From assembly GCA_003215895.1 (NCBI GenBank), contig QCJR01000003.1, positions 61,102 to 125,101 on the forward strand: DNA of 64,000 nt, read 5' to 3'. The notes beneath the pieces are model-generated. The model saw only the letters and a list, made by a program, of their open reading frames with translations. It made no database searches and was not told the origin of the DNA. The position numbers were made by a program, and so were the translations under genes. Below are positions 25,139 to 32,220 of this stretch, piece after piece. How positions within the stretch are numbered: the first letter of the stretch is position 1; every line of letters starts with the position of its first letter. Origin of the DNA: Prochlorococcus sp. AG-409-D14 (GTDB lineage Bacteria; Cyanobacteriota; Cyanobacteriia; PCC-6307; Cyanobiaceae).

Positions 25139-25526
25139 AATAAAAATACATACAAATCATATATATCTACTAGTCCTTAAGAAAGCAAGGCATAAAAAAT
25201 ATATTCTTTGAAATATTGATAAATCTAAAATATTAAATTGATATAAAGTATTTTGTGATTGTTCGTATTATGGATAAGAATTTTATTAGAGTCATCTCCA
25301 TCTAAACAATTTGGCCAATCTAATGGAACTATTCATGGCTGACTCCACGCCTACTTGACAAATCAAACCAATCTCCGCAAAAACCAATCTTGCTTCTTGA
25401 AGACCGCTATAATTCTTTGACTAATAAGTGACTTAGAGCCTGAGAGGCTCTTCAATCTATTTCAATAATATGCTTATTGAATGAAGTTGATTATCCTTTA
25501 ATTAGAAACAAAAAAATTTAAAAAAA
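25139..25526. other. Gap with a hairpin and a possible relic
   Basis: There is no intact gene. A 7-bp hairpin, AGAGCCT-GAG-AGGCTCT (25435-25451), has no T-run. The minus strand around 25329-25406 holds a possible enzyme relic, listed separately. Confidence 0.45.
25329..25406 (-). pseudogene. Possible relic of an FAD-dependent amine oxidase/renalase C-terminus
   Basis: A short frame without a start reads RSSRSKIGFCGDWFDLSSRR, then GVSHE and stop. K-I-G-F-C-G-D-W resembles the FAD-binding C-terminal motif of NAD/FAD-dependent amine oxidase or renalase-like proteins (usually followed by G-x-V-E-x-A). Only about 25 codons remain, so the assignment rests on one motif. Confidence 0.3.
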
Positions 25527-25733
25527 ATGAATATCAATACAATTTTCCTTTTTCTTTTAGTAATTGCTGCGTATCTAAATTTATATTTAACGTTTCAGAG
25601 ACAAAAGAATAAAACAAAACTCCCCATATCATCTAAGGAATGGAGAGAAAAAGTAGATGGTGGAAACGTTAAAGCATGGCGTTCAAACAAAAAGAGATTA
25701 AAAGATAAAAGAAAAGGAGATAATAATTATTAA
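25527..25733 (+). CDS. Small basic membrane protein
   Basis: The 68-residue product has an N-terminal transmembrane helix (TIFLFLLVIAAYLNLYLTF) and a very basic tail with KEWREKVDGGNVKAWRSNKK and DKRKGDNN. The C-terminal region could bind nucleic acid or lipid head groups. No family is recognised. Confidence 0.5.
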   Translation: MNINTIFLFLLVIAAYLNLYLTFQRQKNKTKLPISSKEWREKVDGGNVKAWRSNKKRLKDKRKGDNNY

Positions 25734-25825
25734 TCTTAAATAATACTTTAATAAAGATTAATTACCTATATTTTTTGATTAAAAATACTATTGTATAAAG
25801 TATTATATATTCAATCTATATAATA

Positions 25826-26143
25826 TTACTCAGAAGTTCCAGTAAAACAAAAGCCATTCTTAATACAATAATCATAAGCAAATAATTTTAATGATTCAGG
25901 CATTTCCTGCCATTGCATTTCTTCAAGTTGGTTTAATTGATCTTTACTTAAACTCTCCTTAACTTCATATGCCTCCATCATATTGGCCCAACTTGAAGAA
26001 AAATTATCAAGATAAAAAGCCTTTTGATGCTGGTTAAAAAAATTAATTACATCTTGAGTTGTAACTACTTCTCTAGAAAGTTTCTTATAGTGTTCAAACT
26101 CTGAGGACCAATCTGGAGTCAAGTTGTCAGACATCAATAACAC
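25826..26143 (-). CDS. Uncharacterised soluble protein
   Basis: The product has 105 residues (or 102 from the ATG at 26134). It is predicted helical and acidic: DWSSEFEHYKKLSREVVTTQ, then ESLSKDQLNQLEEMQW and a final YDYCIKNGFCFTGTSE. Two cysteines close to the C-terminus are notable. No family is recognised, but codon usage and length favour a real gene. Confidence 0.5.
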   Translation of the reverse strand: MLLMSDNLTPDWSSEFEHYKKLSREVVTTQDVINFFNQHQKAFYLDNFSSSWANMMEAYEVKESLSKDQLNQLEEMQWQEMPESLKLFAYDYCIKNGFCFTGTSE

Positions 26144-26454
26144 TATTTAATTCATTATTATAAAATACTAAATGCACAGTAATAGGTGGAATGACCAAAT
26201 GAACATAATAATTTAATTTAAAATTCAACTTTTAGCTTCAACAACATGCTGTAGGTAATCTCAGAAATATAGTTAATTACTTGTTCTCAGACCCAATAAT
26301 GCTCTCGAAATGTTAGTCAAAATGATGTATGTTGGTAAGTATGTGCAAAACATTTGAATAAAAAGCAACCCATATATACCTACTGTCTTGATTCTTCGAA
26401 AGCTATAAACACGCAAAATTAGCTGTGGTGCATTTATTGAAATAATTATTTAAA
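26144..26454. other. Intergenic stretch without recognised content
   Basis: I see no gene, strong hairpin or repeat. It separates two divergent genes and probably holds both promoters. Confidence 0.45.
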
Positions 26455-27018
26455 ATGTTATATGAAAAAGAAGTTATTGATTCTCCTATGCAACTGAAGA
26501 GTTTAAATGGATGTAGATTAAGGATTGGTAAATATCCACCATTTATTTACAATGCTTATGGAGGAGGAGGTAAAGCAACATTACTATTAAATCAAAAAGA
26601 TAATCTTTTAAAAATAAGCTTTTCATCTAGAACATTTTCAATTCCACCTCTTACTTCAAAAACAACAAGATTTTTAGGATTCCCATTGCCACCTGGTTTC
26701 AAGATCGAGATGTCTATGGATCAGCTAGAAGGAACTATTAATAAAAATTCTGGAAAAGTGTTATTGAAATTTGAATCCAAATTTCTTTTTAGCATTGGAA
26801 CCATACTCAAATTTCCTGAATTAATAGTTAAAACCTTACTCAAGACGGGAAAAGTAAAAGGTAAATTACATGAAGGACAAGGTCTTGCTCTTCAAAAGAA
26901 TGGCCAAACCAAGCTGGTTGGTATTTCCATAATCCCTAAAACTGGTAATAAAATCTTGGATATCTTTCTTGGCCTTCCTAATGAAGCTCTTGCAGAACTA
27001 CGGTGCGAAATTAAATAA
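26455..27018 (+). CDS. Uncharacterised conserved-looking protein
   Basis: The 187-residue product is predicted mostly beta: LKSLNGCRLRIGKYPPFIYN, then AYGGGGKATLLLNQKDN, SFSSRTFSIPPLTSKTTRF, LPPGFKIEMSMDQLEGTIN and SGKVLLKFESKFLF. The Gly-rich loop and alternating strands suggest a lipocalin- or fibrillin-like barrel binding a hydrophobic ligand, but this is a guess from pattern alone. There are no signal peptide and no transmembrane helix. Confidence 0.55.
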   Translation: MLYEKEVIDSPMQLKSLNGCRLRIGKYPPFIYNAYGGGGKATLLLNQKDNLLKISFSSRTFSIPPLTSKTTRFLGFPLPPGFKIEMSMDQLEGTINKNSGKVLLKFESKFLFSIGTILKFPELIVKTLLKTGKVKGKLHEGQGLALQKNGQTKLVGISIIPKTGNKILDIFLGLPNEALAELRCEIK

Positions 27019-27098
27019 TCAAATTGATTTACTAAGATATACTTGTTCTAGAAAAACCTCATAGTAAAAATCAGATTATGATCACTTTGACTTTGTAA

Positions 27099-27497
27099 TC
27101 AACCTCTAAGTAGTAAACCCAACTCAGATCTTTTAACAGAAATTATATTTCCTTTAGACGTTATAAAAACCTTCTCAATTATTTGGCCTTGACGTACAAA
27201 GATTTTTTTCACTTGACCTGAAAATCTACCCCTAGTCCAATCAATATTGTCCTTACAATAATTATCTAATTTTTCAGATGAGATTTGCCAGCAGAAAGCA
27301 AGTTTCTGTCCAGGTATTACTATATTGTCAATAGATGTTTTAGATTTTTTTATTAATTTATTGATATTGATTCTCAAAAGTTTCGTTTGAGTTCTTTCCC
27401 TATGAAACTTTGTGGCTATTTTTTGATGAATTAATCCGCAAGTAAATTCAATTTTATTTTTCTTATCTTTTTCATAAGTAGCAACCGGCATTTGCAA
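27099..27497 (-). CDS. Uncharacterised basic protein
   Basis: The 132-residue Lys/Ile-rich product includes FTCGLIHQKIATKFHRERTQ and the C-terminal VFITSKGNIISVKRSELGLL, in a mixed alpha/beta pattern. No motif is recognised. It is convergent with the preceding gene, with an 80-bp gap. Confidence 0.45.
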   Translation of the reverse strand: MQMPVATYEKDKKNKIEFTCGLIHQKIATKFHRERTQTKLLRININKLIKKSKTSIDNIVIPGQKLAFCWQISSEKLDNYCKDNIDWTRGRFSGQVKKIFVRQGQIIEKVFITSKGNIISVKRSELGLLLRG

Positions 27498-27680
27498 GAT
27501 CTTCTATTAAACTTATTTATCGGATATGGGAATACAAAACCAGAGAAAAATTACTTATGGAAACTGGGAAAAGCCTATTTAGGAGAACATTGCTAAAAAC
27601 AGTACAGCTAATAGAACGTTTAGAAATATAAGTAAACTACTAAAAATTTATGAGCAATTCATCCAGAAACATTTACAAGC

Positions 27681-27908
27681 TTGATTGAATTTGTTAAAAA
27701 TTATCTAGTTAAAATAGAATCTCTGTGTCATTATCAAAAAACTTATTTCAGATATCGCTACGGTATAAAAATTTCAAGATATGTAAATCGAATAGCAAAA
27801 TATCTATCAAATAAAGCTGATTTTAAAACAAATATTATTACAACAGATAAAACCATTTCTACATCCTCTAATCCAATACACCTACAATTTAAGACGAATG
27901 ACTCCTGA
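27681..27908 (+). CDS. Basic helical protein, TTG start uncertain
   Basis: The 75-residue frame starts at TTG 27681 without a visible Shine-Dalgarno sequence. Tyr/Arg-rich helices (HYQKTYFRYRYGIKISRYVN) precede a Thr/Ser-rich end. It overlaps the next gene by 11 bp in another frame, as in an operon. No family is recognised. Confidence 0.4.
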   Translation: MIEFVKNYLVKIESLCHYQKTYFRYRYGIKISRYVNRIAKYLSNKADFKTNIITTDKTISTSSNPIHLQFKTNDS

Positions 27909-28233
27909 TCTGCCAATCATTTCTTCTTCAAAGTCAAAAAAGAAAAAGCTAGGCAATAGTAGAATTCATAAATTGACTATCTTTTCACTTTGTTTTATAA
28001 CTACTCTAATAGTCGTAAGTTTAATAAAAGCGTATCTTCCATTACTTGTGTCTGCAATTGGAATGCTTTTTGTATGGAGCCAAATGACCAAACCAATCGC
28101 AGAGATAGAGACGAAAGCTTCGAATGATGATAGTGACCAATTAAATTTATTCCATAAGCAATACAAAATTGGCAGGAAGTATTCCAAGATCAAGAGAGAA
28201 TTACATGAAAAAGAAGATTCGAAAGTTGCATAA
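27898..28233 (+). CDS. Two-helix membrane protein, unrecognised
   Basis: The 111-residue product has a Lys/Ser-rich N-terminus (SSSKSKKKKLGNSRIHK), two hydrophobic helices (TIFSLCFITTLIVVSL and LPLLVSAIGMLFVW) and a charged C-terminal helix ending KIKRELHEKEDSKVA. It may be coupled to the preceding frame by an 11-bp overlap. Confidence 0.5.
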   Translation: MTPDLPIISSSKSKKKKLGNSRIHKLTIFSLCFITTLIVVSLIKAYLPLLVSAIGMLFVWSQMTKPIAEIETKASNDDSDQLNLFHKQYKIGRKYSKIKRELHEKEDSKVA

Positions 28234-28308
28234 TTTTATATTTCCGTAAAGAAAAATTAAAACAATAGATTACATAGAAGAAAAGTCTACTAGCCATAGC
28301 TGTTAATA

Positions 28309-28380
28309 TTATGGTTTTTTATGACACGCAGCACAGTTCTCATATTGCTCATAAAGGGAATTGACAAGCGATACAGGCAT
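28309..28380 (-). CDS. 23-residue peptide with heme-binding CxxCH (possible cytochrome c relic)
   Basis: MPVSLVNSLYEQYENCAACH, then KKP and stop. CAACH is a complete c-type heme attachment motif; the preceding LYEQYENCAACH and following KKP resemble the start of class I cytochromes. The rest of a cytochrome fold, including the distal Met ligand, is absent, and there is no signal peptide. It is either a truncated remnant or a micro-heme peptide. Confidence 0.4.
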   Translation of the reverse strand: MPVSLVNSLYEQYENCAACHKKP

Positions 28381-28485
28381 GTGAAAATCGATTCAACCAA
28401 CTATAAAATTTGAGGCTCCATGGTTACCCTTTGCTTTTTGCTCTGCTTGCAAATCATCATCATTACTGCAACGAGTATTTAAAAA

Positions 28486-28617
28486 ATGACAAATTTGGAA
28501 AAAGCACGTCTTGAACTCACTGAATCAGAGTTACTTTCCATTAAGGATAGAATTAAAAGCTGGAGCACAAAAGATCAAGTAATAGACCTCATGAGATATC
28601 GATATGGTCGATTGTAG
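28486..28617 (+). CDS. 43-residue helical protein
   Basis: MTNLEKARLELTESELLSIK, then DRIKSWSTKDQVIDLMRYRY and GRL. The pattern is fully helical and amphipathic, with alternating charge that is unlikely by chance. It is soluble. No family is recognised; a regulatory or subunit-like role is possible. Confidence 0.5.
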   Translation: MTNLEKARLELTESELLSIKDRIKSWSTKDQVIDLMRYRYGRL

Positions 28618-28827
28618 GATGAAATTTCATAAAAGGCTCCAAAACCAAAAAGCAACTTAGAAGTCATTATGAGTGCTGATTAAAACAACTTATCTACAAA
28701 TGGATAAATAGAGAAATTATTAAATTCATTAAAACTAAAAACGTATAAGGAAAGTAGCAAATTACTTCTAGCCCTATTGCAAACATTGACTACTTAAGTA
28801 AAGCTTAATTGAACATTATTAATTCAA

Positions 28828-29037
28828 ATGCCTCTTGAATTCTACATCTTAGTTATTCCATTCTGCGCTATTCCTGTATTTCTGGTCTCGCTCGATTACT
28901 TAAATAAAAGTGCTGAACTCAAACGAAAAAGTTATAATGTGCTTGACTTTGATAAGTTCGTAAAACGTAAAGAACAAGGAGATGCTGTAGATAGCGATAT
29001 CGCTAAACTACTAGACATTGATAAAATTGCAGCATAA
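28828..29037 (+). CDS. Bitopic small membrane protein
   Basis: The 69-residue product has an N-terminal transmembrane helix (LEFYILVIPFCAIPVFLVSL), then a charged cytoplasmic part KRKSYNVLDFDKFVKRKEQG and SDIAKLLDIDKIAA. No family is recognised. It is monocistronic. Confidence 0.5.
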   Translation: MPLEFYILVIPFCAIPVFLVSLDYLNKSAELKRKSYNVLDFDKFVKRKEQGDAVDSDIAKLLDIDKIAA

Positions 29038-29045
29038 ATCTTTGA

Positions 29046-29180
29046 TTATTTTTTGATAGTAACTAGTTTCAAAACATCCTCAAGTCTTACACACTCATTC
29101 AACCACTCTCTAAACTCTTCACTAATAGCTAATTGATCGAATACACTCAGTCTTTCAGCTCGAATCATAAGACCGGTCAT
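29046..29180 (-). CDS. 44-residue acidic helical protein, possibly 5'-truncated
   Basis: From ATG 29180 the product reads MTGLMIRAERLSVFDQLAIS, then EEFREWLNECVRLEDVLKLV. The frame stays open upstream for about 15 more codons (DSQDIEELIADS), also protein-like but without a standard start, which suggests either a non-canonical start or loss of the original 5' end. No family is recognised. Confidence 0.4.
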   Translation of the reverse strand: MTGLMIRAERLSVFDQLAISEEFREWLNECVRLEDVLKLVTIKK

Positions 29181-29491
29181 AGAATCAGCAATTAATTCTT
29201 CAATATCTTGGCTATCACTGACTTATTTTGTAAAAATAATTTTGACTACTGTAGCCTGAGTTTTAAAAATAAATTTATAGATAAGTTGATATGAACATCT
29301 TTATCAATTATTTAGAAGATAATTAATTTTTATCACCTCCCCATTCTTTAGCCGTAACAAGTGATTAAAGATAAAGCAATCCATCAGAACAAAAACTGCA
29401 TAAACGATTACAGGAAAATATGACAGGTTTCACATTAAGATGCCCAAATACCAACTACCGTTGCTTTAGTTCAGAATTTAAGAAAACCATT

Positions 29492-29698
29492 CTATTCCGG
29501 TTTAGGGGATAATTTATCGATTTTAACTTGTTGAATTTTTAATTTTTCTCGTTCTTTTTTTGCTGCTCCATAAATGCTCCTAACGCTATAAGTTATAAAA
29601 ATTGCATTCATGACTCCAACTAAAATAATTCCAAAAATAATTTTATTTATCCCCTCTGGTGAACTGAGATATTCCAACAGGGCTTCTTGATCAAACAT
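29492..29698 (-). CDS. Small membrane protein, last gene of a micro-operon
   Basis: The 68-residue product has MFDQEALLEYLSSPEGINK, a transmembrane helix (IIFGIILVGVMNAIFITYSV) and a basic tail (KKEREKLKIQQVKIDKLSP). The upstream gene's TAG abuts this ATG (TAGATG), so the genes are translationally linked. No family is recognised. Confidence 0.55.
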   Translation of the reverse strand: MFDQEALLEYLSSPEGINKIIFGIILVGVMNAIFITYSVRSIYGAAKKEREKLKIQQVKIDKLSPKPE

Positions 29699-29839
29699 CT
29701 AGTGTAAATTTACTCTTTTACATACCAGAGCAATGAGGACTCCCTTAAAGAAGACAAGCCAAAGTAATCCATAATCACTGAGACCCAATTTATTTTCATA
29801 CCAAGCAATTAGCCCATTATGACTGACTATAAGTTTCAT
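29699..29839 (-). CDS. 46-residue membrane peptide in a micro-operon
   Basis: MKLIVSHNGLIAWYENKLGL, then SDYGLLWLVFFKGVLIALVC and a short basic tail: one transmembrane helix preceded by a polar segment with W-Y-E-N. It overlaps the upstream gene by ATGA and abuts the downstream ATG, which strongly supports translation. No family is recognised. Confidence 0.6.
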   Translation of the reverse strand: MKLIVSHNGLIAWYENKLGLSDYGLLWLVFFKGVLIALVCKRVNLH

Positions 29840-30009
29840 TTAACTACCTTAATAATTTCATAGTAGGGACGATCGCCATAATCAGCATCAGAACAACAAA
29901 CATCAGAATATATTTCTTCTAATAAATCGTATGCCTCATCGTAGGTGGTAAATGATTGATCAGTAATTTCATCATATTCTTTATCATGCCTAATGATTTT
30001 ATAAGTCAT
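29836..30009 (-). CDS. 57-residue Asp/Tyr-rich protein in a micro-operon
   Basis: MTYKIIRHDKEYDEITDQSF, then TTYDEAYDLLEEIYSDVCCS and DADYGDRPYYEIIKVVK. This small soluble alpha/beta protein has a Cys-Cys pair and an R-P-Y-Y-E-I strand. Its stop overlaps the next start (ATGA). The pattern Y-D-E-A-Y-D-L-L-E-x-I recalls short uncharacterised proteins common in marine picocyanobacteria and their phages; I cannot name it. Confidence 0.6.
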   Translation of the reverse strand: MTYKIIRHDKEYDEITDQSFTTYDEAYDLLEEIYSDVCCSDADYGDRPYYEIIKVVK

Positions 30010-30020
30010 GAGCAAATTGA

Positions 30021-30116
30021 TTAGGTAAACAAAAGTGTTCCAAACAATCCTGCAAAAGCAGAAAGAACGAAAATTGCAACGATACTAATTGCTATCAGTT
30101 TAGAAATATTTTTCAT
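30021..30116 (-). CDS. 31-residue hydrophobic peptide
   Basis: MKNISKLIAISIVAIFVLSA, then FAGLFGTLLFT. A single hydrophobic helix with a basic start could be a signal-like peptide or a small membrane peptide. It is collinear with its minus-strand neighbours, 11 bp before the next gene. Confidence 0.45.
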   Translation of the reverse strand: MKNISKLIAISIVAIFVLSAFAGLFGTLLFT

Positions 30117-30140
30117 CAAATTTGTAAGTAGGTACATAGT

Positions 30141-30242
30141 TTAATCAACAAAACCATAATGCATACGGACTACTTTAGAAATATTCCATCTATAATCAAT
30201 TCCTTCTGGAAAGACAAATAAATCAAATTCATAAGTTTTCAT
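30141..30242 (-). CDS. 33-residue peptide with strong ribosome-binding site
   Basis: MKTYEFDLFVFPEGIDYRWN, then ISKVVRMHYGFVD. AAGGAGA lies seven bases before the ATG at 30242, which sets the start; an in-frame ATG at 30281 would add 13 residues but lacks such a site. It is a soluble, beta-prone peptide, first of five collinear minus-strand genes (30242 down to 29492). No family is recognised. Confidence 0.55.
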   Translation of the reverse strand: MKTYEFDLFVFPEGIDYRWNISKVVRMHYGFVD

Positions 30243-30589
30243 AGGTGTCTCCTTGATCAAGAGTTGCCATGACTTCACCATGAAGCAAAAGGCAAATCTC
30301 TTTATGGTGCTAAATCTAGAAAAAGCCTACTTGGAAAGGCCCGATTGGCCATTTTTTAATTTCTAATTCTTGAACGGTACTTTTAGGGCAAGGGGGAAAC
30401 AACTTACATTATCGAGAAATAAAATATAAAAAATGTCTTTTTGGCTCCCAATGGAAATATTTCTCTAGAAGGTCCTCACATTGTAGAAAAATTTTAGGAG
30501 ACATTTTACCTTTAGAGCTAGGAGATAGAGGAGATACAAATATTAGTTTGATATGTCATAATCAATTATGAATTTGTGGAACCTTTTAA
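30243..30589. other. Gap with gene debris
   Basis: No intact gene is seen. A plus-strand frame around 30426-30497 (NVFLAPNGNISLEGPHIVEK) looks protein-like but is short and has no start. A GGCC/GGCC mini-stem followed by TTTTTT near 30348 could be a weak terminator. Confidence 0.4.
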
Positions 30590-31078
30590 ATGGAGAAAGG
30601 TCCTTCTAAAGAACAAACCTTCGAATTTCTTCTTAGTCATCGAGGAATAAGTGATAAGGATATTGGATGGGTACTGTCTAAATTAGATAGTCAAGAATAT
30701 GTTCTAGATGACTGCCATTATATGGGACGAATACATAGCGAAGAGTCTCAAACTAAGGCTAAGGAGATTTTTATCAGTCGTTATTTTTATCTAAATATGA
30801 AAGGAATTAGTAGTGAAAATAAATTCAATAATCTCTTGCAAGAATGTATAGATAAAAAAAAAATATGGACATTACTTGAAAAGAATTTCGGAGCTATTTG
30901 TATAAAACTTCCAGATGCAAGTGTGAATGGTAAAACATATTTATTTGTATATGGTCCTAATAAAAAATGTCCAAAGGTCGCCAATCCTGATTCATGTGTT
31001 TTCTTCTCTCCGCATGAGATAAAAGAAGCAAGAAAGCAGAATCCTTTAGAAATGAGCTCACTTCGCTTGGCTGGATAA
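30590..31078 (+). CDS. Uncharacterised protein, paralogue of the 21124 gene
   Basis: The 162-residue product shares with the 21124-21534 protein GISDKDIGWVLSKLDSQEYV, YMGRIHSEES, K-x-x-F and a CIDKKKIWTLLEKNFGAICI segment, then YGPN and DSCVFF. It has an extra C-terminal tail (HEIKEARKQNPLEMSSLRLAG). The N-terminal helical part loosely resembles RecX repeats. It ends 10 bp before the arfB-like gene, so they probably form an operon, possibly with a translation or stress link. Confidence 0.6.
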   Translation: MEKGPSKEQTFEFLLSHRGISDKDIGWVLSKLDSQEYVLDDCHYMGRIHSEESQTKAKEIFISRYFYLNMKGISSENKFNNLLQECIDKKKIWTLLEKNFGAICIKLPDASVNGKTYLFVYGPNKKCPKVANPDSCVFFSPHEIKEARKQNPLEMSSLRLAG

Positions 31079-31087
31079 AGAAGACAA

Positions 31088-31510
31088 ATGACACTAAGAA
31101 TTAATACTAAACTTGCAATACCACCTCACGAAATACACTGGAGATTCTCAAGATCTTCAGGTAATGGCGGACAGAACATAAATAAGACAGACAGTCGAGC
31201 TGAAATTATTTTTAATGTAAATGAATCAAAAACCTTAACTCCATATCAGAAGCACAGGATTACAATTCAGGATGAGGTCAAGCTCATCAATGGGTCTATT
31301 TGCATAGCTGTTCAGGAGAAAAGAACCCAATATCAGAACCGTCAATTGGCTTTACGTAGACTTGCTTCAACTTTAAAAGAGCTTTTAAAACCACCACCCC
31401 AAAAGAGACGGGCAACTATTCCGACACACTCATCACAGAGGAAGAGAGTTGAGTCCAAGAAGAAACGAGGTGAAATAAAAAGAAAAAGACAAGCAAAAAT
31501 AAATTATTGA
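31088..31510 (+). CDS. arfB: ArfB-like peptidyl-tRNA hydrolase (ribosome rescue)
   Basis: The 140-residue RF-1 domain protein has the catalytic GGQ loop in SSGNGGQNINKTDSRAEI near residue 27, lacks codon-recognition domains, and ends in a long basic tail (QKRRATIPTHSSQRKRVESK, then KKRGEIKRKR) as in E. coli ArfB/YaeJ, where the tail enters the empty mRNA channel. It should hydrolyse peptidyl-tRNA on stalled ribosomes, the job also done by tmRNA. The last bases overlap a relic of the small secreted-protein gene. Confidence 0.88.
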   Translation: MTLRINTKLAIPPHEIHWRFSRSSGNGGQNINKTDSRAEIIFNVNESKTLTPYQKHRITIQDEVKLINGSICIAVQEKRTQYQNRQLALRRLASTLKELLKPPPQKRRATIPTHSSQRKRVESKKKRGEIKRKRQAKINY

Positions 31511-31557
31511 CGCCTAAACAAGCGCGAGATCAGACAACTTTTAGAAGAAAGATTCAA
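31507..31557 (+). pseudogene. Relic: second half of the 40097 small secreted-protein gene
   Basis: TTGACGCCTAAACAAGCGCG and the bases after it align with 40224-40273 of the intact gene (LTPKQAREQKLLEE), with about eight substitutions and one inserted base that breaks the frame. Similarity begins exactly at TTGACGCC. The first half of the same gene is found alone at 35074-35160, ending at the same octamer. Confidence 0.7.
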
Positions 31558-31729
31558 TAAATGCTTTATCCTCCAATGAAAATACATCACAAATCCACAT
31601 CTAATCCAAGGAAATGCATCCTAAATCTCTTAAGCGCAGCCCTGAATAAAAAGATGATAAGTTTTCTTAATCTAAGCTTGAAGTCATATATCTCACTAGT
31701 TTTATTGGCATAGAACAATAAATTAGTTA

Positions 31730-31936
31730 ATGGATTCTTCTAATCAAATCGGATCACTCGTTGACCAAGTAGAAAACAATCCTGAATATACAATTAGCAA
31801 GAAAGAAGCTCAGGGTTTCTTATCAGAGATTAAACGACTCACAAAAGAAGACAAAACAAATATGCCTCCTTTAGTTGTGGTAATAATGGCTTATATCAAC
31901 ATGCTTTTTCCAGAACTCGATGAAGTGAAGACCTGA
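31730..31936 (+). CDS. Small helical protein, unrecognised
   Basis: The 68-residue product is NQIGSLVDQVENNPEYTISK, then KEAQGFLSEIKRLTKEDKTN and PPLVVVIMAYINMLFPELDE. It is helical, with a hydrophobic stretch near the end too polar at its borders to be a sure transmembrane helix. It lies in the segment between the two half-gene relics. Confidence 0.5.
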   Translation: MDSSNQIGSLVDQVENNPEYTISKKEAQGFLSEIKRLTKEDKTNMPPLVVVIMAYINMLFPELDEVKT

Positions 31937-32220
31937 GGTGACAAAAAAAGATTTTCAATTTGTCGCTCAATTAATCAATCATAATTATACAAAGAAGCTT
32001 TTAACAATGATCACAATTATTGGTAGGTCAATTAGAAAGCAATCTTGAGAAGAGATATGATGTTCTCCTAGCTTTCTGGACTTTAGAGGAAAACCTATCA
32101 CTTTTCGCAGTGGAAAGTCGCAGATGGATTGGATCAAGTTGAATTTACATTAAAAACAAAGCTTAAGACTAGCAAGCTATAATATTTATTATTTAACGGA
32201 TACAAGAAGTTAAATAGAGT

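Noticed and set aside
30505..30541. Fourth relic of the small secreted-protein gene (LELGDRGDT-like)
   Set aside because: Similarity to FELDLGDSEIP needs an indel and covers too few bases to separate from chance.
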